NCBI GenBank assembly: GCA_046350255.1 | Contig: JAXMAV010000014.1 | Span: 181,554 to 245,553, forward strand | Direction of reading: 5' to 3' | DNA length: 64,000 nucleotides | Origin: CALDUY01 sp046350255 | GTDB lineage: Bacteria > Planctomycetota > Planctomycetia > Gemmatales > Gemmataceae | Shown: positions 1 through 8,374 of the stretch, piece after piece | Numbering within the stretch: position 1 is the first letter of the stretch | Layout of the letters: the number at the start of each line of letters is the position of its first letter | Position numbers and translations under genes: made by a program | Notes under the pieces: model-generated | Seen by the model: only the letters and a program-made list of their open reading frames with translations | What the model was told of the DNA's origin: nothing | Databases searched by the model: none

Positions 1-1
1 T

Positions 2-1063
2 ACCAACGACCTGGGCTCGCTGCTGCCGCTCTGCGATTTTTTGACTGTCCACACCCCCCTGACCGACGAGACGCGTGACCTGATCGGCGCGGAACAGCTT
101 GCGCAGCTGCCGAAGGGGGCGCGGGTACTCAACTGTGCTCGGGGCGGTATCATCAACGAGACGGCGCTGGCCGAGGCCATCAAGAGCGGTCACCTGGCTG
201 GGGCCGCCCTGGACGTGTTCGTCGAGGAGCCGCCCCCTGTTGATCTGCCGCTGCTGAAGCTACCCAACGTGGTCGTCACCCCGCACCTTGGCGCCAGCAC
301 GGTCGAGGCGCAGGTGTCGGTGGCGCGCGAGGCGGCCCAGCTCATCTCGGATTATCTCCTGCGGGGTGCGGTCGGCTTCGCCGTCAACATGCCGCCAGTC
401 GATCGGGCCGAGATGGAGGAGATGCGCCTGTACGTTGATATGGCGCGCCGGCTGGGGCTGCTGCTGGGGCAGCTGGCCGTGGGCAGCATCCAGAAGGTGG
501 AGATTCTCTACCGGGGCGACGTGGCCCGGCGGCCCACCCGGCTTATTAGCGCCGCCCTGGCGGCCGGCCTGCTCGAGAATCACCTCGAGAACGTCAACAT
601 CGTCAACGCCCCAGTGCTGGCCCAGGAGCGCGGCATCGAGATCGTCTCGCAGACGTCGTCGCAGAAGGGTGATTTCAGCACGCTGGTCAAGGTCGATGTT
701 CACACCGATCGCAAGGTCTACTCGGCGGCCGGCACCCTGTTCGGCAACCAGTATCTCCGCGTGGTACAGCTGGGGAACCACCACCTCGACGCCTACATGG
801 ATGGCGTGATGCTGCTCTTCCACCACCAGGATGTGCCCGGGCTGATCGGCTACATTGGCACCATTCTCGGCAAACACCAGGTGAACATCGCGCAGATGAC
901 CGTGGGTCGCCAGCAACCCGGCGGCGAGGCGATCGCCGTGCTGAACCTGGATAGCCCTCCGGCGGATGCTGCCTTGCAGGAGGTCCGCGGGCATGAGAAG
1001 ATATCTCATGTCTGCGTGGTGAAGCTGCCGCCAGCCGGCCAGATGCCGCCCTGGTTTGGTTGA
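2..1063 (+). CDS. serA: D-3-phosphoglycerate dehydrogenase, C-terminal part (5' end outside window)
   Basis: This is the first enzyme of serine biosynthesis and oxidises 3-phosphoglycerate to 3-phosphohydroxypyruvate with NAD. The reading frame is open from base 2, so the gene enters from the left and the true start is not visible. The catalytic-domain motif NCARGGIINE (Arg codon 140-142) and the TPHLGAST motif (His codon 284-286) are those of D-2-hydroxyacid dehydrogenases. An intervening ASB-type domain follows, roughly 370-780. A C-terminal ACT domain (VPGLIGYIGTILGKHQVNIA, about 830-1040) makes this the long SerA form, in which ACT domains usually mediate serine feedback. No partner gene is visible upstream. 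The assignment is firm; allosteric control is inferred from the domain layout. Confidence 0.95.
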   Translation, partial: TNDLGSLLPLCDFLTVHTPLTDETRDLIGAEQLAQLPKGARVLNCARGGIINETALAEAIKSGHLAGAALDVFVEEPPPVDLPLLKLPNVVVTPHLGASTVEAQVSVAREAAQLISDYLLRGAVGFAVNMPPVDRAEMEEMRLYVDMARRLGLLLGQLAVGSIQKVEILYRGDVARRPTRLISAALAAGLLENHLENVNIVNAPVLAQERGIEIVSQTSSQKGDFSTLVKVDVHTDRKVYSAAGTLFGNQYLRVVQLGNHHLDAYMDGVMLLFHHQDVPGLIGYIGTILGKHQVNIAQMTVGRQQPGGEAIAVLNLDSPPADAALQEVRGHEKISHVCVVKLPPAGQMPPWFG

Positions 1064-1179
1064 GTCGGAAAAAAGGGGCTGTCGCCTCACTTCTTGCGTG
1101 GCAGGAGCTATGCTTGGAGTGAGGCTGGGCCTGAAATGATCTTCCACGGATGGGATCGGGCCGCGTGGAGCATCCCCTT

Positions 1180-2913
1180 ATGCAGCAGCCCCTCCTGACT
1201 GGTCGAGATCGGGCCCTGGCTCCCGAGGCACGGCGCGTGAATAAAACGCCGGTCACTTTCCGAATGAAAGCTCCCCGACCCACAGTCATCGTGGCCCGGG
1301 AAGGCCCGGCTCATTTCCACACCATCAGCGAGGCGATCCAGGGTTCCGCGCCGGGTACCTGCATCCAGGTACGGCCGGGCATCTACCAGGAAAGTTTGCT
1401 GATCGATCGCCCGGTGGAGATCGAGGGAGACGGGGCGCCAGAAACCGTGGTGGTGCTGGCGATGTGGGGGCCGTGCCTGACGCTGCAGACCGACGAGGCG
1501 ACAGTGCGCGGGCTGGTGCTGCGCAGCCGGGCCACCACTCAGCGCGATCGCATCTCCACCCTATGCGTGCCGCGCGGCAAGCTCACGCTCGATCAGTGTG
1601 ATATCCGGGCTGGCTCGCAGGCCTGCCTGGAGGTGTATGACCGCGGCGAGGCCCAGCTGATCGACTGTATCCTGCAGCAGACGCCCGGGTGCGGCGTGAT
1701 CGTCCGCGACGGAGGCCAGGCCCACCTGCAGCGCTGCCGGATTCAGACGGCGGCCAAGACGAATCTGCTGGTGCTGCCGGGTGGCAGGCTGACCCTGGAA
1801 GAATGCCTGATCGCCGAGGGACGGATCGGAGTCTACCTGCACGCCTCCACGGTGGCCTCGCTGACCCGCTGCACCGTCGAGCAAATTCGCGACACAGGCG
1901 TCCTGATCGATCAGGGAGCGACTCCCACCATCCAGCATTGTCGGTTCCTCGAGAATCCCGGTGTGGGCGTTACCGTCCGTGGCGGGGGCGGCATCGTCGA
2001 GGAGTGCGAGTTCCTGAAGCAGCACCAGGCAGGCCTGCAGATCCTTCGGGCCAGCACTGTCGAGGTGCGCCGCTGCAAGATCCGCGACGGCATGCAGCCT
2101 GGGGTGGTCTTCTCGGCCCATGCCACGGGGCTGGTTGAGGATTGCGATCTGCAGGCCAACTCGGTGGCGGGCATCCTCGTCGAGCAGCAGAGCACCCCCG
2201 TCATTCGGAACTGTCGCATCTCCGAGGGCAACCAGGCCTGCGGCATCCTGGTGCGCGGCAAGAGTGGCGGCAGCATCTCCGGCTGCGACATCTTTCGCAA
2301 TCCCGACCCGGGCATTGTCCTCGACGAGGGCTCCACGCCGACGGTGCATCGCTGCAAGATCCACGATGGCGGGCATCACGGCATCCTCGTCTCGACCCAC
2401 AGTGGGGGCAAGATTCAGAGCTGCGAGCTGGTCGGCAATCAGCTGGCCGGCGTGGCAGTGGAGCAGGGAGCCGACCCCGAGGTAATCCACTGCAGCGTGC
2501 GCGACCACCGGCACGCCTCCGTCTACGTCACCGAGGAAGGCAAGGGCGCCTTCACCGACTGCGACTTCGGCCCCAGCAAGGTGGCCGGCATTCTGCTGGA
2601 GCGCGGCGCTGACCCGGTGATTTCGCAGTGCCGGGTCCACACCAGCGACCAGGCCGGGGTGGCCATCCTCTCGGATGGGCGGGCCCACCTGCAGGATTGC
2701 CGCATCGAGAACAACGCCCTGGCCGGCGTGATGGTCGGCGAGGGGGGCGAAGCGGTGGTGGAGCATTGCCGGATCCAGGGCAACGGTCGCGAGCCAATCC
2801 GCATCGAGGACGACGGCCGCTGCCAGGTCGATCAGCAGACGCTGCTGGTAGGCAACGACGACGACCGGATCGACGTGGCCCCTCGGGGGTTGCTGCGCGA
2901 TCAACCCCGGTAG
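1180..2913 (+). CDS. right-handed parallel beta-helix repeat protein
   Basis: The product is about 577 aa and built almost entirely of repeating 22-24 residue units such as 'P.I..CRI..G...GI.V', the signature of right-handed beta-helix (pectate-lyase/CASH-like) folds. The N-terminus (TISEAIQGSAPGTCIQVRPG, then IYQE) resembles the pectinesterase-like opening of these proteins. I see no catalytic residue set that assigns an enzyme activity, and no signal peptide, so a cytoplasmic scaffold or binding role is possible. The ATG at 1180 is preferred because GGAG lies 9 nt upstream; ATG 1150, GTG 1240 and ATG 1264 are alternatives. The gene ends 24 bp before an ECF sigma gene on the same strand, suggesting co-transcription. 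Function is unknown. Confidence 0.82.
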   Translation: MQQPLLTGRDRALAPEARRVNKTPVTFRMKAPRPTVIVAREGPAHFHTISEAIQGSAPGTCIQVRPGIYQESLLIDRPVEIEGDGAPETVVVLAMWGPCLTLQTDEATVRGLVLRSRATTQRDRISTLCVPRGKLTLDQCDIRAGSQACLEVYDRGEAQLIDCILQQTPGCGVIVRDGGQAHLQRCRIQTAAKTNLLVLPGGRLTLEECLIAEGRIGVYLHASTVASLTRCTVEQIRDTGVLIDQGATPTIQHCRFLENPGVGVTVRGGGGIVEECEFLKQHQAGLQILRASTVEVRRCKIRDGMQPGVVFSAHATGLVEDCDLQANSVAGILVEQQSTPVIRNCRISEGNQACGILVRGKSGGSISGCDIFRNPDPGIVLDEGSTPTVHRCKIHDGGHHGILVSTHSGGKIQSCELVGNQLAGVAVEQGADPEVIHCSVRDHRHASVYVTEEGKGAFTDCDFGPSKVAGILLERGADPVISQCRVHTSDQAGVAILSDGRAHLQDCRIENNALAGVMVGEGGEAVVEHCRIQGNGREPIRIEDDGRCQVDQQTLLVGNDDDRIDVAPRGLLRDQPR

Positions 2914-2937
2914 CGCCCACGGGTAAGGAGGCGGTCT

Positions 2938-3516
2938 GTGGACGAGACCTCGACCAGTCTGCTGGACCAGCTGCGGTTGACGGGGGACGAGGACGCCTGG
3001 GCCCGACTGCTGGCGGTGTATTCGCCCCTGGTGCAGGGCTGGCTGGCCCGCCACGGACTGCCACGACAGGAGGCGGAGGACGTCACCCAGGAGGTGCTGG
3101 CGGTGCTGGTCCGGCGGATGCCCGAGTTTGTGCGTGAGCCGCGCGCGGGGGCGTTTCGGCGCTGGCTGCGCTCGATCACGGTGAACTGCCTGCGCGATCA
3201 CTGGAAGCGTGGCCGACGCGCCCCCCGGGGCGGACCGCTGGACGAGGCGGCGCTGGAGCAGCTGGCCGACCCCACCAGCGACCTGAGCCGGGAGTGGGAC
3301 CGCGAGCACGACCAGCACGTCACCCGGCAGCTGCTGGACCAGATCAAGCCGCGCTTCGAGGCCACCACCTGGGAGGCGTTCCGGCGGTTCGCCCTGTACG
3401 AGGAGCCGGCCGAGCAGGTGGCGGAATCGTTGGGACTCACCGTCAACGCGGTGTTCATCGCAAAGTCGCGCGTGCTCAGTCGCCTTCGCCAGGAAGGGGC
3501 CGGGCTTCTGGATTGA
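2938..3516 (+). CDS. ECF-family RNA polymerase sigma factor
   Basis: This is a 192-aa sigma-70 family protein with only regions 2 and 4, as in extracytoplasmic-function sigma factors. Region 2 includes the DVTQEVLAVLVRR segment (about residues 45-60), and region 4 the helix-turn-helix VAESLGLTVNAVFIAKSRVL (about residues 160-180). It starts at GTG behind a strong ribosome site (TAAGGAGG, 6-8 nt upstream). It follows the beta-helix gene closely and has no recognisable anti-sigma factor beside it. Its 3' end overlaps the convergent GrpE-like gene by 41 bp. Many planctomycete ECF factors are linked to Ser/Thr kinases; this one is not, so its regulator is unknown. Confidence 0.9.
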   Translation: MDETSTSLLDQLRLTGDEDAWARLLAVYSPLVQGWLARHGLPRQEAEDVTQEVLAVLVRRMPEFVREPRAGAFRRWLRSITVNCLRDHWKRGRRAPRGGPLDEAALEQLADPTSDLSREWDREHDQHVTRQLLDQIKPRFEATTWEAFRRFALYEEPAEQVAESLGLTVNAVFIAKSRVLSRLRQEGAGLLD

Positions 3517-4372
3517 GCTTCTTGGTGTACACCAGCGCGGGGGCGAGCGTACGTTCGGGGTGCTCCAGTGCGATGAGGCCGGGGAAGACCGTGGCGCGGA
3601 CCGCGAGGTTACCCGTGGTGGGGCGTCCCGGCGATGCCTCGTGATGCTCCGGGTTGAAGTCGCTGCCCAGCGGTGGGAACAGCAGGCGCACCGCCGGATC
3701 TGTGGTCAGCAGGTCGAGCAGGAAGTGCAGGCTGCGGTCGAGCGTGGTTCCAATGAGCCGGCCCATGTCCGGGGTGGTCTTGTAGTGGGTCTTCCTCGCC
3801 AGTTTCTGGTTGATGTTGCCGGCCAGGTGATGGTGCAGCGCGGCCAGGAACTGGTTGGCATCCTCGAGCGGGTTGGGCTTGGGAGCATCATGGACGAGAT
3901 GCTCGACCAGGATGGGACTGGCCTTCTGCAGGATCTCCTCGACGAGGAAGAGCTGGTAGGCCAGCACGTCGGACTCGCCAGCGGCCTGGTGCAGCGCGCG
4001 GGCCAGGCCCGGAAACTCCTCGGTGCGCAGCTGCTGGTAGCTGCGTTCCAGCCGGGCCAGGTCCGAGGGCGGCAAGTTGCGGGGGCGCGGCAGGCGGATG
4101 GGGCTGTTGGCCAGCGAGGTGACCAGCTGCAGCAGGCGGGCCCGGAAGTTACTCTGGCGGTCCCGGCTGCGACCGACCTTCTGCTCGAGGTAGTGGATGC
4201 GCTGCAGCATCTTGCGACAGACCTCGAGCCCGGCATCGCGAGCCATGTCCAGCTGCAACCGGGTGGCGGCCTTGTCGGCCTGCACCTGGTCGAGCAGGCG
4301 GATGAACTCCTTGAGAGCGGCCTTGAGACGCCCCCGTGCGCGGGCCGGGGGTTTGGGACGTTCGCCGGACAT
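3476..4372 (-). CDS. GrpE-like nucleotide-exchange-factor homologue (hypothetical)
   Basis: This 298-aa protein has a long charged, probably helical N-terminal half and a short C-terminal region that resembles GrpE. In GrpE a 'FDP..H.A' element is followed by a beta domain ending in '..L.PA.V.V'; here 'FNPEHHEAS' and 'VRATVFPGLIALEHPERTLA' followed by 'PALVYTKK' occupy those positions. GrpE normally exchanges nucleotide on DnaK, but no dnaK or dnaJ lies beside this gene, and the protein is longer than typical GrpE. A GAGGGG ribosome site precedes the ATG. Its last 41 bp are shared, on the opposite strand, with the end of the ECF sigma gene. The family call is inference from short motifs only. 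Confidence 0.55.
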   Translation of the reverse strand: MSGERPKPPARARGRLKAALKEFIRLLDQVQADKAATRLQLDMARDAGLEVCRKMLQRIHYLEQKVGRSRDRQSNFRARLLQLVTSLANSPIRLPRPRNLPPSDLARLERSYQQLRTEEFPGLARALHQAAGESDVLAYQLFLVEEILQKASPILVEHLVHDAPKPNPLEDANQFLAALHHHLAGNINQKLARKTHYKTTPDMGRLIGTTLDRSLHFLLDLLTTDPAVRLLFPPLGSDFNPEHHEASPGRPTTGNLAVRATVFPGLIALEHPERTLAPALVYTKKLNPEARPLPGEGD

Positions 4373-4453
4373 GGTTGATTCCCCTCTTCTGGCGGCCAGA
4401 GCCTGTGTTGCTCATGCTAGCCGGGCGGGAAGAGGCTTGCAATCGTCGGTGCG

Positions 4454-4467
4454 CAGTCCTAGGACTG
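4454..4467. promoter_or_regulatory. perfect 14-bp palindrome, possible operator
   Basis: CAGTCCTAGGACTG is a perfect 7+7 palindrome lying 36 bp upstream of the ATG of the sugar isomerase-like gene, in the divergent space shared with the GrpE-like gene. Its position suits a dimeric regulator's operator. No second copy was noticed in the window and no regulator is assigned. Confidence 0.3.
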
Positions 4468-4503
4468 GAAAAGCCACCTCTTCGATGCGCAAGGAGAACC
4501 GTG

Positions 4504-5406
4504 ATGTCCGCAATCTCGCGCCGTGCGTTCGTGCAGGCTGCCCTGGTCAGTGGCGCCGGCCTGGTCACCCCCTCGGCCTGGGCCATCGATCCCATTCGCC
4601 GCAAGGGAAAGCCCCGCTTCACCTTGAGCCTGGCGGCCTACAGCTTCCATCGCTACCTAAACCTCAAGCGGTCCACCCCGCCCGAAATGACGCTCGAGGA
4701 GTTCATCGACCTCGGCGGGCGGCTCGGGCTACCCGCCGTCGAACTGACCGCCTACTATTTTCCGCGCACCAGCGACGAGTATCTCAAGGAGATTGCCTCG
4801 CGCTGCTCGCGCCTGGGGCTGAGTGTTTCGGGCACCGCGGTCGGCAACAACTTCTGCCTCAAGGATTCGGACAAGCTCCGCGCCGAGATCAACATGGTGC
4901 GCCGCTGGACCGAGCACAGCGCGCTGCTGGGTGCGAAGACGATGCGCATCTTCGCCGGGACGGTCGGCAAGGGCGACAGCGAAACCGAGGCCCGCAAACG
5001 CTGCATCGACGCCATCCAGGAAGCCTGCGAGTACGCCGCCCGACACAAGGTCATCCTGGCGCTGGAGAACCACGGCGGCATCACCTCGACCCCCGAGCAG
5101 ATGCTGGCCATCGTCGAGGCGATCAAGAGCGACTGGTTCGGAGTGAACCTCGACACCGGGAACTTCCACACCGCGGATCCTTACGCCGACCTGGCCCGGA
5201 TCGCCCCTTACGCTGTGGTCGCGCAGGTGAAAACCGAGATCGCCCCGCGCGGCAAGAAGAAGGAAGACGCCGACCTGGGCCGCCTGGTCGAGATTCTCCG
5301 CAAGGTGAACTTCCAGGGCTACGTCGCCCTGGAGTACGAGGCACTGGAGGATCCGCGGACGGCGGTGCCGCGCCATCTCAAGGAGCTGAAGAAGCACCTG
5401 GGGTAG
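4504..5406 (+). CDS. Tat-exported sugar phosphate isomerase/epimerase-like protein (xylose-isomerase-like TIM barrel)
   Basis: This is a 300-aa member of the xylose-isomerase-like TIM-barrel family (AP-endonuclease 2 superfamily). The N-terminus carries a twin-arginine signal (SRRAFVQAALVSGAG, then an Ala-rich cleavage region ending SAWA), so the enzyme probably acts outside the cytoplasm. Likely metal ligands follow the family pattern: Glu in ILALENHGG, Asp in GVNLDTGNFH and Glu in VALEYEALEDP near the C-terminus. The ATG at 4504 sits behind AAGGAG, with a GTG one codon earlier. In planctomycetes such proteins are abundant and usually of unknown sugar specificity. The substrate cannot be read from the sequence. 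Confidence 0.88.
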   Translation: MSAISRRAFVQAALVSGAGLVTPSAWAIDPIRRKGKPRFTLSLAAYSFHRYLNLKRSTPPEMTLEEFIDLGGRLGLPAVELTAYYFPRTSDEYLKEIASRCSRLGLSVSGTAVGNNFCLKDSDKLRAEINMVRRWTEHSALLGAKTMRIFAGTVGKGDSETEARKRCIDAIQEACEYAARHKVILALENHGGITSTPEQMLAIVEAIKSDWFGVNLDTGNFHTADPYADLARIAPYAVVAQVKTEIAPRGKKKEDADLGRLVEILRKVNFQGYVALEYEALEDPRTAVPRHLKELKKHLG

Positions 5407-5410
5407 ATGG

Positions 5411-6592
5411 TCAGCGAAGCCGACCGCTGGCCACCAGCACGGTGTCGTCCACGCGCAGGGTAGCCTGGGTGAGATGCACATTCAGGCCGAAGGGGGTGTT
5501 CACGTCGCCACCGGCCCAGGTGTTGTTTCCCAGGGCCACGGTGATGGTTCCCTCGGCGATGAAGCTGCGCAACAGGCTTCCCGGCGGGGGCTGAACCCCG
5601 GGGTTGATGCCGATGTCCACGGCGCCGAGCCGCTCCTTGCCCGCGCCGTGACTGGCGTAGACCTTGCTGAGCCGATCCAGGCCGGAGTCGGCGGTCATGC
5701 CGGTCAGCTTGCCCTTGCGGAACGTCAGGCGCAATCGACGGATGACCTCCCCCTCCCAGAAAACGAGGGGCCCGACGATGGTACCGTTGGCCGAGTCGGG
5801 CACCGGGGTCAGGTAGACTTCGCCGGCAGGGAGCCAGGTGACGCAGGCAGCGCCGCCCTTCTTCTCCTTTTCGGGCGTCAGCACACCATCGCTCACCAGG
5901 ACGGGCTGTTTGGCGATGCTCAGGGTGAGGTCGGTACCATCGTCCGACTGCAGGTGCAGCTGCTTCCCGGCTGCCAGGATCTTTCTGAGACGGGCGCCCG
6001 TGTCGGCTAACCGGACGGGGTCGGCGGCCAGCCCTGCGGTGTAGACCTTGCGCAGCTGATCCTCCGTCAGGCCAAAGCGGCGGGCCCGGCGCGGGGTGGG
6101 ATATAGCCCGTTGCCGAGCCACACCGTCCGGACGTTGCGTTCGAGCATCCGGTCCACCACCCGTTCGCTGGCCTTTTGCTGGGCAGCCATCCGGGCCGGA
6201 GGCAGACCGATCAGGGCATCCTCACTGTTCTCCACCCCCACGAAGACATCGCAGGCCTCGGCCAGAGCCAGGTCGAGGCGGGGCGGCACGCTGTCGAACC
6301 GCGGCGGCACCTCCTCGATGTAACGTCGCCGTAGCGCATCACTAACGAGGGTGATGAGCGGATGCGCCCCACGCCGGCGTGCCTGGACGGCCAGATCTTC
6401 GAGCAGCGTCGCCTCGCCCGGCGGGCCGGCAATCTGCACCCGGTCACCTTCACGTACACGGGCGGCCCGGTCGATGACCTGCTGGGCGAGAGAACCTTTG
6501 CCAGGTGTGGCGATTTCGGGGGCAGCCAGGCTGCCCAGAACGGCGCTACTCACCGCCAGCATCGTCAGGAGAATTCGCTCGAAGCCACGCAT
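5411..6592 (-). CDS. secreted M29-like aminopeptidase family protein
   Basis: This 393-aa protein resembles the thermophilic metallo-aminopeptidase (M29) superfamily in overall layout. An N-terminal domain with alternating strands (DRVQIAGPPG, then ATLLEDLAVQA) is followed by a C-terminal domain with the ELG-like segment ERLGAVDIGINPG and a His/Asp-containing end (NTPFGLNVHLTQATLRVDD). M29 enzymes bind two metals through Glu, His and Asp; not every ligand could be confidently aligned here, so activity is uncertain. The start at 6592 (MRGFERILLTMLAV) gives a Sec signal peptide and sits behind a GGAG ribosome site; a longer ATG at 6664 would bury the signal. It is convergent with the isomerase gene, with 4 bp between stops. 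Confidence 0.7.
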   Translation of the reverse strand: MRGFERILLTMLAVSSAVLGSLAAPEIATPGKGSLAQQVIDRAARVREGDRVQIAGPPGEATLLEDLAVQARRRGAHPLITLVSDALRRRYIEEVPPRFDSVPPRLDLALAEACDVFVGVENSEDALIGLPPARMAAQQKASERVVDRMLERNVRTVWLGNGLYPTPRRARRFGLTEDQLRKVYTAGLAADPVRLADTGARLRKILAAGKQLHLQSDDGTDLTLSIAKQPVLVSDGVLTPEKEKKGGAACVTWLPAGEVYLTPVPDSANGTIVGPLVFWEGEVIRRLRLTFRKGKLTGMTADSGLDRLSKVYASHGAGKERLGAVDIGINPGVQPPPGSLLRSFIAEGTITVALGNNTWAGGDVNTPFGLNVHLTQATLRVDDTVLVASGRLR

Positions 6593-6711
6593 GGCTGATC
6601 TCCGGGAGGGAGAAAAAGAGAAGAGTTGCTGTTTCGGGTTGGCCAGCGGGCAGGAATCGGCCACAATAGGGGGTCAGCACGCCGCCGCATCGATGAGCAG
6701 GTACCCCCACC

Positions 6712-8358
6712 ATGTGTTACCTCCGCTGGCCCTTCTGTTGCTTCCTGATCTTGATGGTTGTCGCTCCGGTGCCTGCGGCCGCGCCGCCGGCGCGGAAGGG
6801 CCCTGCCCCGATGCCGCACACGAAGCTACCTCCGGCCCGGCTGTACCTCGAGCAATGCAGCCTACGTTACCGCATCACGACCACGTCGCAGTCGTGCCAG
6901 GACTACTTCGACCAGGGCCTGGGGTATTTCTACTCGTATGTGTGGATCGATGCAGCGCGGTCATTCGAGACGGCGTTGCAGCACGACCCAACCTGCCCGA
7001 TGGCATGGTGGGGGCTGTCGCGTGCCCTGGAGCGCTGGGGCCGGGGGGACGCCACGAAGGCGCTGCTGGAGGCGTGGAAGAACAAGGACCGCGCCAGCCC
7101 GCGCGAGCAGTTGCTTCTTCGCGCCGCCATGGAAGAGAAGGGCCAGCTGCCCAACGTCGGCGATGGCGAGGCACGCAAGCAGAAGGCCATCGCCACCATC
7201 GACGAACTGCTAGCCCTGCACGAGGATGACGAGGAAGCCTGGTACTTCCGCGCTCAGCTCGCTGGCGGATCGGGGTTGTTCGGAGGCAAGGCGTCGTCGG
7301 TTCCGTTCTACAAGGCGCTCCTGCGTGTCAACCCATTGCACCCAGGGGCGAACCACGAGCTGCTCCACTTCTACGAGAACTTCCAGCGTCCCGCCCTGGG
7401 CTGGCTCCACGCCGAGAAGTACATCGAATCGTCCCCTGGGCTGCCGCACGCCTTCCACATGCAGGCGCACCTGGCCACACGCCTGGGCCGCTGGGGCAAG
7501 ACCAGCGATCGTTCTTCGCGGGCCATCGAGTTGCAGAAGGCCTACCACCTGCGTGAGAACCTCGACCCGAAGGAAGACTGGCAGTATTCGCACCACCTCG
7601 AGACGCTCCTGGTGTCGCTGACCCACGACGGCCGCTTCGCCGAGGCGCGCCAGGTGGTGGCTGAGTGCGAGAAACGGAATTATCAGTTACGCGTGCCGTT
7701 CTTCCGCCTGTACCTGGCCGAGCGCGACTACGACATGGCCCTGCAGGTGGTGGCCGAGGTGGGACGCGGCGGCAAGGGCAGCCGCCGAGGCAATCGCGGC
7801 CGTGGCGACAAGGTGCAGGCTGCCTACCTGGCGGCGCTGGTCTACCTGAAACAGGGCGAGCCAGCCCGGGCCCTACCGGAGATCGAGGTCCTGCAAGGCG
7901 CGCTTCGCGACAACCGAAATGACCGTCGGCTGGAGTTGAACCTGTGGGAGACGCAGGGGATGTACCTGTGCCAGACCGGATCGCGCGAGGCGGGACTGAA
8001 GTTGCTGCAGAAGACGGTGGACCGCACCAAGAACGACTACAGCCATCACTCGTGGGGCAACGGCGCGTACTACATGGAGGCGTGGGGCATCGCCGCGCTT
8101 CTAACGCAAAAGTTCGACGTGGCCGAGGAAGCGTTCCATGAAGCGCTGGCGCACGACCCGGGCAGCGTGCGTGCCGCTCTGGGTATGCAGGTGCTGTGCG
8201 AACGACAGGGCCGCGCCGAAGAGGCCGAGCGCTACGCCGCGCTTGCGCGACGCTGCTGGAATCGCGCCGATGCCGGGCACCTGGCCGTCGAGCTGGCGGC
8301 GCTGCGAGGAGAGAAGGTCAGCCGGCCGGATCCAACCCGGCGGGCGGCGGTCCGCTAA
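6712..8358 (+). CDS. secreted tetratricopeptide-repeat protein
   Basis: This 548-aa protein starts with a hydrophobic segment (CCFLILMVVAPVPAAAPPA) that fits a signal peptide. Much of the rest is TPR-like helical pairs. The clearest unit is around residues 65-120 (YFDQGLGYFYSYVWIDAARS onward), and others lie near the C-terminus (VAEEAFHEALAHDPGSVRAA). A Gly/Arg-rich linker (GRGGKGSRRGNRGRGDK) interrupts the repeats near residue 350. There is no enzymatic domain; a scaffold or protein-interaction role in the envelope is likely. It is divergent from the M29-like gene and convergent with dapB. Confidence 0.8.
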   Translation: MCYLRWPFCCFLILMVVAPVPAAAPPARKGPAPMPHTKLPPARLYLEQCSLRYRITTTSQSCQDYFDQGLGYFYSYVWIDAARSFETALQHDPTCPMAWWGLSRALERWGRGDATKALLEAWKNKDRASPREQLLLRAAMEEKGQLPNVGDGEARKQKAIATIDELLALHEDDEEAWYFRAQLAGGSGLFGGKASSVPFYKALLRVNPLHPGANHELLHFYENFQRPALGWLHAEKYIESSPGLPHAFHMQAHLATRLGRWGKTSDRSSRAIELQKAYHLRENLDPKEDWQYSHHLETLLVSLTHDGRFAEARQVVAECEKRNYQLRVPFFRLYLAERDYDMALQVVAEVGRGGKGSRRGNRGRGDKVQAAYLAALVYLKQGEPARALPEIEVLQGALRDNRNDRRLELNLWETQGMYLCQTGSREAGLKLLQKTVDRTKNDYSHHSWGNGAYYMEAWGIAALLTQKFDVAEEAFHEALAHDPGSVRAALGMQVLCERQGRAEEAERYAALARRCWNRADAGHLAVELAALRGEKVSRPDPTRRAAVR

Positions 8359-8374
8359 CCGCCACCGTCCCGGG

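Noticed and set aside
1561..3318. 585-aa minus-strand reading frame opposite the beta-helix and sigma genes
   Set aside because: High-GC shadow with His/Gln/Arg-biased composition and no domain. The plus strand has clear repeats and a sigma factor.
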